Of a stretch of DNA of 64,000 nucleotides, positions 33,787 through 45,572 are shown one piece after another (the first letter of the stretch is position 1; every line of letters starts with the position of its first letter). Position numbers and translations under genes: made by a program. Origin of the DNA: Pochonia chlamydosporia 170 (taxonomy: Eukaryota; Ascomycota; Sordariomycetes; Hypocreales; Clavicipitaceae); contig NC_035795.1 in the NCBI RefSeq assembly GCF_001653235.2, positions 2,046,001-2,110,000 of the forward strand, read 5' to 3'. The notes under the pieces were generated by a model, which did not search any database, was not told the DNA's origin, and saw only the letters and a program-made list of their open reading frames with translations.

Positions 33787-34809
33787 TTTGGGTCGATTGG
33801 TGATGTGAAAGAGAATATGTCTTGTCCGCCATGGATATTACGGACGAGGCTAGTGGCCGATGGCCCTGAAGCTCCAGTCTGGTCCTTTCACCGATGACAC
33901 AAATTTGGTGGGGGATTGCTTGGCCCCGCTACGCCTTCACCGAGCTTCAAGTACGGAGTACTTAGACCAGACTTGAGTAGCGCAGTCCGATCTAGATGGC
34001 TACATCAGTGAACAAGATGCTACAGCATGTGTGAGGAAAGTCTAAAAATTGTATCATGTATATATCTGTACATTGCTATATGTAAACACCATATCTCAGG
34101 AACGCAATGCACCCAAGAAAATAAAGTAAACCGTGACCGAAAATGATGCATTCAACTCTATTTTGATAATCACCTCGACTTGCTTAGGGCCTTCCAAGAA
34201 AGCTACAAGTGCCCGTGAACAAGTTTTCGCTGCAACAAATGCACACATAAGATACTAGCACAGATAAAGTTAAATTAAATTGATGGAAGTTAATTTCATT
34301 TATATCACTACTGATAGAATGCAGTGACAAACAGTTCATGCACCACATCCATCATTTGCTGCCTTGTTGCCTGACTACCAAGGTTGTCCTAGCGCAAAAC
34401 TTCTGGTACGTACCTTTTTCGTACCTTGTGTCGAAAAGCAATGCTGGCTGGTCTCCTCCAAAACCCATCGCCCTGGTGTAGTCAGATTCAAGATCCCAAA
34501 GCTTCCTCCCTACGGCTTGGACGCCAACAACTCATTGGCTGTCCGTGAAAGGCTTCCACGAGGGGCTAATTGCATTGCATTCAATACAAAATCGCGATTT
34601 TCGCACCTTCAGCGCAGCACATGCATCTGCCTCACCACAACGCGACATCTCTGCAATCACGCGTCAAGCGCATACAGGTCTGCCATCGCAAGCTCCAGTA
34701 ACAGCCCGTTAAAAGCTCCAGAAATCAATCCGCGTCGACGACCTCACCGGCCAAATTGAAGTGCGATTGGATGTGATGACTCGGCCGCGACAAAGCTGAA
34801 GCAGGCACA
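33787..34809. promoter_or_regulatory. Divergent intergenic region, Maf / bromodomain gene
   Basis: About 1 kb holding two divergent promoters. A frame at 34364-34759 has no recognisable motif and is not supported. A copy of GTACGGAGTAC lies at 33951-33961. The segment at about 34030-34330 is visibly AT-rich. Confidence 0.5.
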
Positions 34810-37159
34810 ATGGAAAGCAAGCGCAAGGCAAACGGCCATTCGGCCACAGAGAACGATGACCGATCGGCGAAACGTCGCAAGTTGGCGGTATGTCGATATT
34901 ATGAGGCTTCTGACACTGAAAGTTGCAGAATGTTGATGCGATTAGATGACTTTGCTAACCATGTTTGAATATTGCAGGAGTTCGATCTCTCCAAGGGCGA
35001 AACTCGCGAGTCGACCACGGCTTATGGCATGGCCTTTCTCGAGCAAATACGTCGCACTGCTGATAAGAGGTGTGTATACTCACGATGATGTCCGGTTTGT
35101 TTCAAAAGCAATGCTAACATGTGGCTGTTCTGGTAGTGGACGTCTGGTTGCGACATACTTTGAGAACTTGCTCCCTCGCGAAGGAAATGCAGACTATTAC
35201 AAGCGGACTCGCATGCCCATTTGCCTCACCGCCATCGAAGACAAGCTCAACAAGGGCGATTTCAAGAACCTGTCAGAACTAGAAAGCTATTTCAAGCGGA
35301 TGATTGCCAATGCAAAAGAGTTTTATCCACGCTCGTCGGCTGTTTTTGACGATGCAGAACGAGTTCGCAAAGCTTTGAGCAACTACATGACCAAGACAAA
35401 CCCGGCATATCAAACGCGTGGCTATCAGGCGGTTCCAACACCTCTGCCGCCTGAAGATGGTGAAGAAGTAGAGGAGGAGGAGGAAGCTGACGAGGACGCA
35501 GAGGGTGAGGAGCAAGAAGCTGAAGAGCAACCAGCTGAGGAGGATAATGTAGAAGACGACGAGGAAGAAGAGGAAGAAGAGGAGGACGACGACGACGAAG
35601 AAGAAGACGAAGAACCAGCATCAAGGCGCAGGTCGATCATCATCAAACGGTCCAGAGGTAGGCCATCAAGAAATTCGACATCTCAAACCAACACTCCGCG
35701 ACGAAACAGGGCATCGGGTCGCTCCGACCGCGAATACCACAATGTGCCATTTAAGGGCTTGAGCTTTCAGCAAGCTCAAGAAAAGATGGTCGAGGACCTT
35801 CTACGTTATAAGGAGCCAGAGTATGCATTCTTAAGATGGCAAACCAAGTGGCAATGAATAGCTAATCATGCAATAGGTACGAGGGATACTTTGAGCCCTT
35901 TGTTAATTTGCCGCCCCGCGCGCTGAGAGACTACTACCGAGTCATCACCGATCCTCTGTCGCTGAAAAAGCTTCAGAAGGAAGTTCTGGGTGTCCAAGGC
36001 CGTGGCGATCCTACAGGCATCAGCGACTTCAAGAGCTGGAGCGCTCTTGCGGAAAGGGCCAAGCTTCTGTGGACGAACGCATACTTTTACAACGAAGAAG
36101 GCAGTGAAATCCATGACCTGGCCCAGGAACTTGAGGTACGCAGTTTCCAATTCACATGTCGCCATCTTTTAAACTAACCTCCCTGCTCAGAAAGCATTCA
36201 ATGAGTTGTTGAAAAAGGCAAAGGCGCGTTCAGGAACCCGCTCAGCCCAAGATCAAATTGAAGGTTGGACAACCCATCGATACCTCAAAATCATCGAAGA
36301 AAATCACCATCCATCTTGGTGGCCCAGGAAGCTCTGTTGACTCACCAGCGCCACAGACAGCACAGTCTATTGAATCCCCTGCTGCGAGTTCTCAGGTCAA
36401 CGGCACGCCACGGCAGCCTGCCCTTGAGGCCGCACGAAGTGTCTCGGTGTCGGTGCCATCACCCAGCCCATCAACCCATACCGCTCTCAAAGCCGAAGAA
36501 AGTGCGCGTATGTCACCAGCGGTTCTCGCCCAAACACCAGGAGGGCCACTCCCTGGGCCACCAACTCCCGTGGTTCAAGCTCCTCCCGTGGCAGCACCGC
36601 CTCCTGGACCTCCACAGATACAGTCCACGAACCCAATGGCAAATGGTTACGTAGAGCCAAAGCGACTGCGCGCCCCAGGAAAGAGTATGTTGAGTCCCAT
36701 GTTTTCACTCTCCGTTCACGATGACAGCCTAACAATCTCCCAGGTATCAAGGACGCCCTCCTTTCGAGGCTTCGAATTCAACTCCATCCCAGCGTGCACA
36801 CCAGCGATCCAGTCCTCCTCGACGTTCTTCCCCTACCCCATGAAATGCAGCAATCTGGAACTGTCAATCTCAACGCCAACATCAACCGCGTCTTCATCGT
36901 CCCCATGCTGCCAGACCTCCTGCAGGACCGCCAATACTGTCTTTGGGTTCTCATTGACAAACAACCCCTAAAGCCTTGCCACCAACCAATCCCCAATCAA
37001 CTCCCCCAGGAACGGGCATTTGACGTCATGCTTCACCCAGGAGTTAACACCATTGAAGCACATGTCATTTCTGCCATTCCTCGCCATGAGCGGGTCCCAG
37101 GCGGCCCCGAGGTTGAACTAGAAGTCTTCACAGCTTATGTTAATGTGCTGCGGAATTAA
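34810..37159 (+). CDS. RSC4: Double-bromodomain chromatin-remodelling subunit, Rsc4-like (apparent frameshift)
   Basis: Predicted subunit of the RSC chromatin remodeller, reading acetylated histones in the nucleus. Six exons: 34810-34887, 34978-35069, 35137-35820, 35877-36135, 36191-36684 and 36744-37159 (about 673 aa). Bromodomain 1 spans exons 2-3 (YFENLLPREGNADYYKRTR, then PICLTAIEDKL and AKEFYP). A long Glu/Asp tract (nt 35466-35620) and a basic RGRPSRNS segment follow. Bromodomain 2 is YFEPFVNLPPRALRDYY to NAYFYNEEGSEI. The C-terminal block FIVPMLPDLLQDRQY is typical of Rsc4 proteins. Exon 5 enters in one frame (KAFNELLKKAKA) and must continue in the next (PKIKLKVGQP). The exon is one base too long (or two too short) at about 36210-36230, which contains an A5 run and GCGCG. 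This may be a sequence error or a real lesion. Confidence 0.85.
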
Positions 37160-37540
37160 AGTGCTTCTATTTGCGAATGGTTTCATTTGGGTAAAAGCTA
37201 CGGAGAGGGTTTAATTTTTGGCTTGTATTGGAGTTGCGGCTTTATCAAGGGATTTATTTAGCTTTGGGTCATGTTGTTCGTGTGGCGGAAATGGGCACTG
37301 CGGACAATGTGTGCGCAGGATGCATGAAATTGTAGTGTATGAAGAACAAATTTACTAATTCTTGGCAATCTGAGATTATGGATGAATGATGTGACGAGAC
37401 ATGCTGCCCATTTGGAATCGAATCGACGATCTATGGTATCACTAAATACGAATCCCTGTCCAGCGCCGATCCTGTGCTTCAAATTCTCGACACGACCAGT
37501 CCCTTCCGGCATAATGTACATCAACACTCTCCTTCTCGCT
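37160..37540. other. Convergent intergenic region
   Basis: About 380 bp between converging 3' ends. Nothing beyond presumed 3' UTRs was seen. Confidence 0.5.
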
Positions 37541-38996
37541 TCAACCAGCGGCAGGTCTCTGTTTAAGCTGTATCAAGTGCTTCAGACCCGTCTGAATGGC
37601 CATGTAGTTCTTCTGCTTAGGGTCATACCACCCCAGAACATAAACGGCCATGACAGCATTCTTCCCTTGCAGCTCCACCAGGCCATCTACACGGATGCAT
37701 CCCCGGTTCGGAGGCTGTTTCACAGGCTGCCAGTTCTTGGTAAAGGTCATGGCAGCCGCGTGCAGTGCGCCCTGTATCCGAGAATCGAGCTGGGAGTCAC
37801 TGCCGAAAGGGGGCCCGAAAAGATCCCCATTCGCAGTAGGGAGTGGGAAGTTTGGCGGTTTGTCGCCACTGCCGGTGACTCTGGCAGCCTGCTTGCCTTG
37901 TGTGCCTATTGTTTCTTGCTCCTTCATACGATTCATGAAAACGGTCTGCCATGTGGTGTCTTGGGGAGGCTCGGTGCTGAATCCCAATGCCTTGGCTAAG
38001 TCTTGGGCTGTTTGCCTGCATAATGAGTTGACAAACGTCCACACGGTTAATGCGACGGCTTTGGGGTATATTGCCATGTTGAGGTGACTCGCGGCTACGG
38101 AGTCGATCGGTCTGTCGCCCCAGAAGATGCCTTCGTCATCGATGATGATTCTGCGCAACTGTCAGTAGAAATTTTAGAGTGATGCGGTTGCATTGCGAGA
38201 AACCTACCCGGACACGTAGTGCTTGGGCGGAGGTGCCGGAGGGTATATAATGTCAAGCCATAGCTTCTTCAGCTTGATGTCTTTGCCACCCAACAGCCCG
38301 ACATATGCGGGGTTCTTTTCTACACCACGACGAATGATTTCCGCCAGTCCGACTAGTCATAGAGTTAGCCGACATTTCCAATATGTATATGCGGTTCACG
38401 TACATTTGATATCCTTCTGAGCCTGTTGATCCTTGTTCACAGCCAAGAAGGCTAACCATTCGGGGTCAGACCCCTTGTAAGGCGGTTGCTTCACTTCTTT
38501 TGTTGTAAAGGGGAACGGTAGAAATAGTAAAGGGTCATCCTCCTCTGACATCTCCTCCATTTCTCGCTTCTCCTTGTCAGATAGGTTTTCCCACTCATGG
38601 TCAGCCCAGTCGAGCAACGGGTCGAACACGACGGTCGCAAATATCTGCCAGCAGATGTAGAATGTAATCGTGGTAAATACAATACGACTGTTAGAGTGCA
38701 AGTTAGCATATGAGCAGTATCGCAGAGTTTCAGAATGTCAGTCCGTACCCTAATCGCTTGCGGAAAGCATGTGATTTCGGAGCCGCAGGAGGACGAGGAA
38801 AGTACACTGGTACGTCATGTGGTATTTTGGTTCTCTTGAATGGCCATAATGATAGCGGTCGGCTCGATTGCGGCACTCGGCGTACAAGAGTTGGCCGAAT
38901 GATGAGGCTCGAGGTAGTCGAGGCACGCCAAAAGGCGGACGCCGTTCGAGGCAACATGCCGCTATCGCGGTGGGCGGCAGAGAACAGGCGTCGCAT
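37541..38996 (-). CDS. Conserved fungal single-pass membrane protein, possible mitochondrial targeting
   Basis: Four exons, 38996-38749, 38687-38404, 38352-38208 and 38150-37541, join in frame to 428 aa. The start is the ATG of MRRLFSAAHRDSG; one codon upstream is TTG. The first about 80 residues are rich in Arg/Ser/Ala with few acids (RTASAFWRASTTSS), resembling a mitochondrial presequence. One hydrophobic segment follows at about 85-105 (RIVFTTITFYICWQIFATVV), then an acidic linker (DKEKREMEEMSEEDD). The soluble C-terminal about 280 residues include KHYVSGIIIDDEGIFWGD and a strand-rich end. This would fit an inner-membrane protein with a large exposed domain. I do not recognise a family or catalytic motif. 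It is divergent from the Vps3844-type gene. Confidence 0.82.
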
Positions 38997-39363
38997 CAAT
39001 GTGCCGAGAATGTTGAGTGCACATGTGGGGGGGATAGATCGCTAATTGGAAACGAGGAAGAACATGGCCGCTCGATAAATAGACACTGATGCAAGGTACA
39101 AAAGAGACGTAAATGTGGGAAGTTCTTGGAGTTTGGACATGCCGCCATCGATGGTGTATTACTCGAGCCTTGCCTCCCATGTGGCACTGGCTGGCAGGGC
39201 CGGAGTATCTGGCGCCGCATTTCCGACACGTTAGGCCACCACTCACCACCTCCCTCATCCACGTTGCGTGGAGCACGTCCGCATTCAAGCTGGGTGACGT
39301 CTCAAGCTCTCCAGCTCACAGCACTGTTCAACACCCAGAAGCTTCACGATTCAACAACCCATC
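38997..39363. promoter_or_regulatory. Divergent promoter region
   Basis: About 370 bp between two divergent gene starts (unknown membrane protein and Vps3844-type protein). Short frames crossing it on both strands are incidental. Confidence 0.5.
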
Positions 39364-40569
39364 ATGAAGCTTACCGTCGGGCTCATCACCGCCCTCGTCG
39401 GGTGTGCTGCTGCAGCACAGCAATCCGCCGAAGTATTCATCGTGCCCGCCCGCGATGCCTCGTCGCCCTCGATTACCCCCAGTCTCGCCAGGCTACTGCT
39501 TTTGCAACAACTTGCTCCTGAGGGTCGGGGCTTGTCCCTGAACGATATCCCCAATGGCGTCGATGTTGACCACGCTGTTTCTCTTATCAACCGCTTTGGA
39601 AAAGCTACTCCTCCTCTCTTCTCAGCTGGCGAATCCAATGCACCCAGTCAGCTCGTTCTGATGCTGGACAGTATGAACGACAAGCAAATGAAAGACCTTC
39701 GTAAAGCACTCGGCATGAAACCTTCATTTACGATTGCGGACCCGCCCGCTGATAAAGCGCATCGAGATCTGATGGAGCTGGACTTCTACAGGGCTGGGGT
39801 TGTCGATGGAAGCAAATGCTCTGTTCAACAGCTGGCTAACCCACTGGAGAAATGCTGGGGAGGCAAGCGTTCTGCTGCGGCGAAATTCAGCGTCAAGGAG
39901 GTAAGAATGCGAATTATTCACGGAGAAAATTGTCGCATGATGATATGGGATGAGTGCGAGATGCTAACGATGCCCTAGAACCCCGAAGTTCTCAACCTTG
40001 TATCGAAACAAATCAAGCAGCTTCTCCAACTTGCTAAATCCGGAGAACTTCACACCACTATCGTTGCTCTGCCATCTTCCAAGAGCTCTGGCAAGTGGTT
40101 AGACGAGCAGCAACAAGAGCTGCGTCGCCGCCAAGCCGAACAGGTCATTTCCTTCGATAAACCAGAACCGAGCGCAGAGCCGACGTCCTCGCCTAAACCC
40201 GGCCCGATCTTTGATCCTAACGAACGCATCAGAGCTTGTTATGACGCCAAGGAAACCTGCATGGAGAAAACTCGCAATTGTTCTTCGCACGGTGAGTGCT
40301 TAGACAAGTACGCCAATTCGGATGGATCTACGAACAAAAAGCCTTGCTTTGTTTGCCACTGCCAGAGTACACGAAGTAAGTCTGGAAGTGTGACGCACTG
40401 GGCTGGTCCGACATGTTTCAAGAAAGATGTCAGTGTTGCGTTTTGGCTCTTTGCTGGCTTCACCCTTGCCTTGGTTGGTATTCTCTACCTGGCTATCAGC
40501 ATTTTGTTCGGTGTTGGTGAGGAGAAGCTCCCCGGTGTGATTGGAGCTGGTGTTTCGCGGTCTAAATAG
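39364..40569 (+). CDS. Vps3844/DUF3844-type ER or vacuolar-sorting membrane protein
   Basis: Type I membrane protein of the secretory pathway, related to the fungal Vps3844 family. Two exons, 39364-39900 and 39979-40569, join in phase 0 to 375 aa. Residues 1-18 (MKLTVGLITALVGCAAAA) form a clear signal peptide. The lumenal part has a helical N-terminal half. Near the C terminus is a Cys-rich EGF-like module: CMEKTRNCSSHGEC, then CFVCHCQSTR and WAGPTCFKKD, the family signature. A single transmembrane helix follows (VAFWLFAGFTLALVGILYLA), with a short cytosolic tail. Its exact role is poorly defined even in characterised fungi. Confidence 0.9.
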
Positions 40570-41189
40570 AGTCGGCCATATCGTCACTGGGGTGGAATTG
40601 TCTACGTATACTTAAGAGTTTCTGTTATAAATTCGCAGGGCAGGGAATGTAACATAGGATGTGTATTGATACACGGCGTCGAATTAGCCAGTTAGCGTTC
40701 AACCGAGTCTCGTTTGTTCAACTGCAGGGGAGGCAGTAACGTTGTCCAGACGGATAGAAAATCCATGATGTAATGTACTATTCAAGATACTTTGCTATCG
40801 TTGCTCAAATGCTGTATACCATCTCAGCTACTGTTAAAATGGTGCTTTGGACTCCATGCAGCTACTCATGTGCATAAATGCCCACTCCTGGGCCAGAGAC
40901 ATGACGACACAGCGGAGTTTTTCGTATTACCCGCCATTGTCCGCGCTGACCAATCACATACATGGGGCCAAATTATGAAACCAGGGGCGGACTTTTCCGT
41001 CGACTGCCGGATCATCTTACGACCTCCCAATACCCATCACGACGCTTTTATTCTCTTCCCAAGCGAAAAGCCCGCCGGAGTTGACCAATATAGCCGACAA
41101 AAAAGAACGAGACCTTCTCTGTCTACTGCAGCTGTGTGCTCGCACGGCGCCTCTCCGATTGTCTGATCATGTGATGGTGATTTGCCAAC
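40570..41189. other. Intergenic region upstream of Zn2Cys6 gene
   Basis: About 620 bp, with no supported gene. A frame at 40792-41166 has no motif and probably overlaps the promoter and 5' leader of the transcription factor. Confidence 0.5.
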
Positions 41190-43794
41190 ATGACGAACCC
41201 AACGACAGCTGAGAGCTCGCCAGACAACGCCAAGCTTCCAACGGCGAAATGGGGAGCGGCGTGCTCAGCGTGCGCAACGGCAAAAGCAAAATGCATCAGA
41301 TCAAATCCAGATCCTAGCGCAAAGTGTGACAGGTAAGTTTTTTTTTGTCATAGGGCTGGTCAATTGCCTGACTGAATTAATCGTCCTCGCTTCCGAAAGA
41401 TCCGCCTCATTTGTATGTGGGTATCTCGGCTAACACATGATGACGATATAGGTGTCAGAGACTTTTAAAAGAATGTACGGGACAAATTCATCGGCCGCGC
41501 AAAAAGCGGCAAGCAAAGCCATCGTGAGTATTCTGCCAATTCAATCATGTAATTTTTATTTTCATTGAGCATCTGTTGCCCGTTTCGCGGCGGGCCTCGG
41601 TCCATTTTTTGCGTTGGGTGTGTAAGTGATGTGAGGGTTGGAGCAGATATGCTGACTATCATGCAACAGTCGAACCGCCCAGATTGAAGAGAGGCTCAAC
41701 GGCCTGGTTAATCTTCTTCAGGCTTCCGGTGAATTAAACAACAATCAATCATCGCTGGGTGCTCTTAGTGATGCGGCGGCTAGAGAGCATTCCGCCATGA
41801 CGCATGACACACCTTCAACCAACTCTACCACGTCCTACCCGCCATATTCAAGTTCCTGGAGAATTCCTGAGACGTACAACTCTCATGCTATTCCGGCTTG
41901 TATTTGTCGCCCCGAACCTGGCGACGCGCCTCCTCCTCCGGACTCTGATGATGTTCTCCTGGAGCTCTACCGGACACAGATGCAGCCATTGTTTCCATTC
42001 GTGATTATTCCGCCATCAGTGTCCGCAGCTGAACTAAACTCTAGCCGCCCATTCTTGATGTCGGCAATCCGTATGGTTACGTCCTTCCGCAGTTTAAGGT
42101 CTATGAGGGCTCAGATGTATCGCCTCATGAGCCACATCTCAGACCATGTTCTCATCCGTTCGGCCAGGTCACTGGAACTGTTGCAGGGAATTATTATCAT
42201 GATTTCTTGTCACCAATATCACTGCCTTATGCATGCGCAAATGAACAACCTCATTGCATTAGCAATGAGCCTGGTTGCTGATTTGGGTCTCAACATGCCA
42301 CCTGGAGTACGAGAGCAGACGAGACTCATGGTGGCGCGGCCCGATGAACCGGCTGGGCGAACTAATGAGGAAAGGAGAGCTCTTCTTGGAGTATGGTTCG
42401 TAACTTGCAAGTAAGTCTCTGTGGGGTGGGTGGCTTATGAGAATCGAGTCTAATGTCATCTAGCATTTCGGTCAGTTTCAACAGAGTCGAATCGTTGAAA
42501 TACACAGCATACATTCAAGATTGCATGAGGGTGCTTGAGGATTCAAGAGAATATGAGTCCGATATTACTCTCCTCTATCTTGTCAGAGTGCAGCGATTAA
42601 CAGAACGCATCTTTGAGCTCAACTCTAAAGATAAGGCGGTAGAGGACATCCCTGGGCTGCCTTCCGCACCAATGTCGGCATATGTTGCTGCGTTTCAGAA
42701 TGAAATCGACAGGATGCGTAATAGCCTACCCCCAAAGTTGCAAAATGACAGTATGTCATCCTCATCCTGAATCCCCCTTCAAAACCGCTGGCGGGGGATG
42801 CGCTAACTGACAATTTCTAGACCTCTTCATGTCGTACCTCAACACGGCGATGCTGAGACTATATGAGCCTCCAGCAGTTGACCTGTCATTGGTCAATTCT
42901 CTTACCAATTCTCTCACAAGCGGTCCCTTGGGTCGAGGCACTCCTCTCGACAGACTCTATCAGTCTAGCGCAGCCCTTCGCAACTGGTTCGACAACTGGT
43001 TGGCAGTGCCTGCATCTTCTTATTTCAGACACCCTACCACCATCATGTCACAGTTGGTATATGCTATTACGATGCTTGGACGATGGGCACAACTGGCGAC
43101 ACCCAGAACCGTATACGAAGGAGGAACACCAATGCCATTTGGGGAAGCCAGTGCAGCTTACAATGCCGATTCGCAAATGACTACCAACGGACTGTCCGAA
43201 CCTAGACCCGCCCAGGGATATGCCCAAGGCGAACAGAAACTAAAATGTGCTGAAGCTTTGGACCAAGATCTCATTTCAGCTGTTGCAGGTCTGCAATCAC
43301 AGCTTCAGTCGCAACCAGGACTGACGATCAACATTCCGGAAATCCTTTCCACAATGTGTACCAGATGCGAGCAAGTGAACAACATCTTCCAACAAACGAC
43401 TCCGGAGGAAGAGAAGATGGACAACAATGTATGGACTTTTAGCGCTCTTAAGGTCCGGATCACGCGTGTCAAGCTTGAAAAATGGGCAGAGCTTGTTGCT
43501 GCTGCAGCTGAAGGAGCCGAGAGGGTTTCCAAGAGCGAGCATGCCCAGCACTGGCGAGGATCCTATCCACAGGCCTCGTCTGCGAATATGGGACCGCCTC
43601 CTCACGGCATGGCGGTCAATGGGTTTGCGCAGGATCAAACCCAGATTCAAAACTTCCTGGACAGTACTCCTTGGACATCAGATCTTTTGGAGGGCATTGA
43701 TCCCACTGTTTGGTTTGACGGGTATCTAGATTGGGGAACTTTGGTCATGAATTCTATGGGTCAGGGGCCAGTGGGACAGCAACCTCAAGTTTGA
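41190..43794 (+). CDS. Zn2Cys6 fungal-specific transcription factor
   Basis: Nuclear regulator with an N-terminal zinc binuclear cluster. Five exons, 41190-41332, 41452-41523, 41670-42410, 42464-42750 and 42821-43794, join in frame to 738 aa. The six cysteines are at residues 25, 28, 35, 46, 49 and 56 (CX2CX6CX10CX2CX6C). They are split by the first intron, which is common in this family. A basic stretch (HRPRKKRQAK) and a short coiled segment (QIEERLNGLVNLLQ) follow. The middle region resembles the fungal-specific transcription factor domain, with YRTQMQPLFPFVII and MISCHQYHCLMHAQMN. The C terminus is rich in Gln/Gly/Trp and may activate transcription. Its target is unknown. It is 24 kb from the PKS, so it is unlikely to be the cluster regulator. 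Confidence 0.9.
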
Positions 43795-44160
43795 ATTCGT
43801 GTTGTTCTGGAATAATATGTGTGGCGTTTTGGGAATAGGTTCGATAACTATAGAGTGTATGAGCAATGTTTGTGTACGACTGAAAGAAATACTCCTATTT
43901 AGAATAATACTGCCAATGTTTGAACAATTCTATGGTTCCGTGCGTTCAGTTCAAAGTTGCTCGGCCTGCTTACATTTCTAGTCTCGCATGGCGGGGCAGG
44001 TGACCTCGAGCTGCGAATGCTATTGATTCCCCACGCCTTCCCACCTATGAACTACGGTGCCCCGAAACACCAATCTCACGTAACATATCTAACCAGTACA
44101 AAGAATACGATTCCCTTTAACAATTCTCATCTACACCATCACTCCCCTCATACAACCCCA
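43795..44160. other. Intergenic region between Zn2Cys6 and rhodanese genes
   Basis: About 365 bp. The frame of the rhodanese gene extends upstream to 43957, but the first ATG matching the family is 44161. The stretch is read as 3' UTR plus promoter. Confidence 0.5.
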
Positions 44161-44699
44161 ATGTCCACAGCCACCGAAGGCCAAGAACCCCCACCATGGT
44201 GGGCATCATTCCCCGACCCCAAAGCCCCCGTCCACGCCCTTGAACCAGAAGACGTCCAACAGCTCCTAGAAAGCCATGCCTCCGCCGGCCCAAGTAGCAT
44301 CAAGAGCTTCCTACTCGTAGATGTCCGCCGAACAGACTGGGAGGGCGGCACCGTCACAACGGCAATCAACTTCCCCGCTCACACGCTATATCAAACACGC
44401 CCCGCCATCTACCAGTTATGCAAGCAAGCGGATGTCAAGACTATTATTTTCTTCTGCGGTAAGTCTACATATCTAGTACATCCTCGCAAAATATCCGTGA
44501 GACTAAAACTAAAACAGGGAGCTCAAATGGCCGTGGCCCCAAGTGCGCTGGCTGGATGCAAGACTATCTCAACGAGGTAGGCGAGGCGAGCATGTCGGCT
44601 GCCATTCTCAAAGGCGGCGTCAAGGGCTGGCAGAAGAAGTATAACGGCAAGTTGATGGACTGGTATGACGACAAGTTTTGGACTCAGCAAAATGCATAG
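44161..44699 (+). CDS. Rhodanese-domain protein, Cdc25/Arr2-like arsenate reductase or phosphatase
   Basis: Small single-domain rhodanese protein of the Cdc25/Acr2 type. Yeast Arr2 reduces arsenate, and related proteins are tyrosine-type phosphatases. Two exons, 44161-44458 and 44518-44699, give 159 aa. LLVDVRRTDWEGGTVTTAIN is the family's N-terminal motif. The active-site loop is FFCGSSNGRGPKC, with an intact C-X5-R, and the intron interrupts the codon after the catalytic cysteine. ILKGGVKGWQKKY is the conserved C-terminal block. The start is the ATG of MSTATEGQ. Whether the substrate is arsenate, protein phosphotyrosine or something else cannot be told. Confidence 0.9.
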
Positions 44700-44880
44700 G
44701 TGTTATTTTTCACGTGTCTGCAACAGAGTGACCTTGAATATCTAGCCAGAGAGAAACAAAATACTGTTTTGCGTAAAATCCCAAATTCCGCAGTCACCAT
44801 TCCCATCCGAGAACGCCAGGCATGTCTTTTTCCTTGTTTATTTTCTGAATCTGCATCTTTGTGTTTGTGTTGTTGGAAAT

Positions 44881-45368
44881 TTATCGGTGGTGATGTTGTC
44901 GGTCGTCGCCGCCGATTCTGTCTAGCGCTTCCATCATGACGACTGAGTTTCCTCGGATGACCTGTTTACGAGGTTAGTGCTATTTCGTATGTTTCGACGA
45001 CTTTGCGAATTCACGTACGACCATGCCGAGCTTGACCTTGTCTCCGCCCTCCTTCTCTTCGACCGCCTCGTCCAGGACAATGTTCAAGAAGACCTGTCGC
45101 GTGATTAGTAGGGCTCAATTGGGGTGAATAGCTGGAGGGTAGCATACATCGTAGCCGCGCAAAACTCCGATGACCTTGCGACTGCCGTTCAGTTGCACAA
45201 AGAGTCTCTTCTCGAGATACTATAACTGTGTTAGCATTTGGCGAAGTCAGGTTGTGTGCACGCCCGGCTGCTCTCTCCGGGAACTGCAGGTGGTTGGAGC
45301 AAAAGGCGTGTATGCGGGTGTGAGGCACATATACATACCTTCTTGAGCTCAGGTTGCGCGGGAGCCAT
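44881..45368 (-). CDS. SMX2: Small nuclear ribonucleoprotein G (SmG)
   Basis: Core Sm protein of the spliceosomal snRNPs; with six partners it forms the heptameric ring on U1, U2, U4 and U5 snRNA. Four small exons, 45368-45339, 45219-45148, 45093-45019 and 44961-44881, all join in phase 0 to 85 aa, the usual size. MAPAQPELKK starts the protein. Sm1 is RLFVQLNGSRKVIGVLRGYD, followed by VFLNIVLDEAVEEK. Sm2 is the conserved VVIRGNSVVMMEALDRI. No intron-free frame exists longer than one exon, so simple ORF scanning misses it. It shares a 204-bp divergent promoter with the Ntr2-like splicing factor. The 3' end converges on the rhodanese gene. Confidence 0.97.
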
Positions 45369-45572
45369 CTTGAGCTGTCAAATATTCCGGGTATAACGTG
45401 CTGTTGAAAGCTCTGGGATGCATCGCGAATGCCCACCTGCAAGGCTGGAGAGCAGGCATAAATTGCATCACGTGATGATAAGATAGTGGTTGCCTGCGTC
45501 ATGACGGCTTGAAACTTCGCGACAAAGAGGTCTACGTACACGTTCATTAGACCACTTGAAAATGACTGCAAG
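45369..45572. promoter_or_regulatory. Compact bidirectional promoter, SmG / Ntr2
   Basis: Only 204 bp separate the start codons of two divergent spliceosome genes, so the promoter and both 5' leaders must be shared or overlapping. A TCACGTGA palindrome (CACGTG core) lies near 45470, a candidate bHLH-type binding site in the middle of the spacer. This is direct sequence observation; function is inferred. Confidence 0.6.

Noticed and set aside
34364..34759. Plus-strand 131-codon frame before the bromodomain gene
   Set aside because: No motif. It ends 50 bp before the real start and probably overlaps the promoter and leader.
36228..36245. 18-nt GT-AG micro-intron in the bromodomain gene
   Set aside because: Far below the minimum spliceosomal intron length; a base-level indel is simpler.
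40792..41166. Plus-strand 124-codon frame before the Zn2Cys6 gene
   Set aside because: No motif, and it occupies the likely promoter of the transcription factor.
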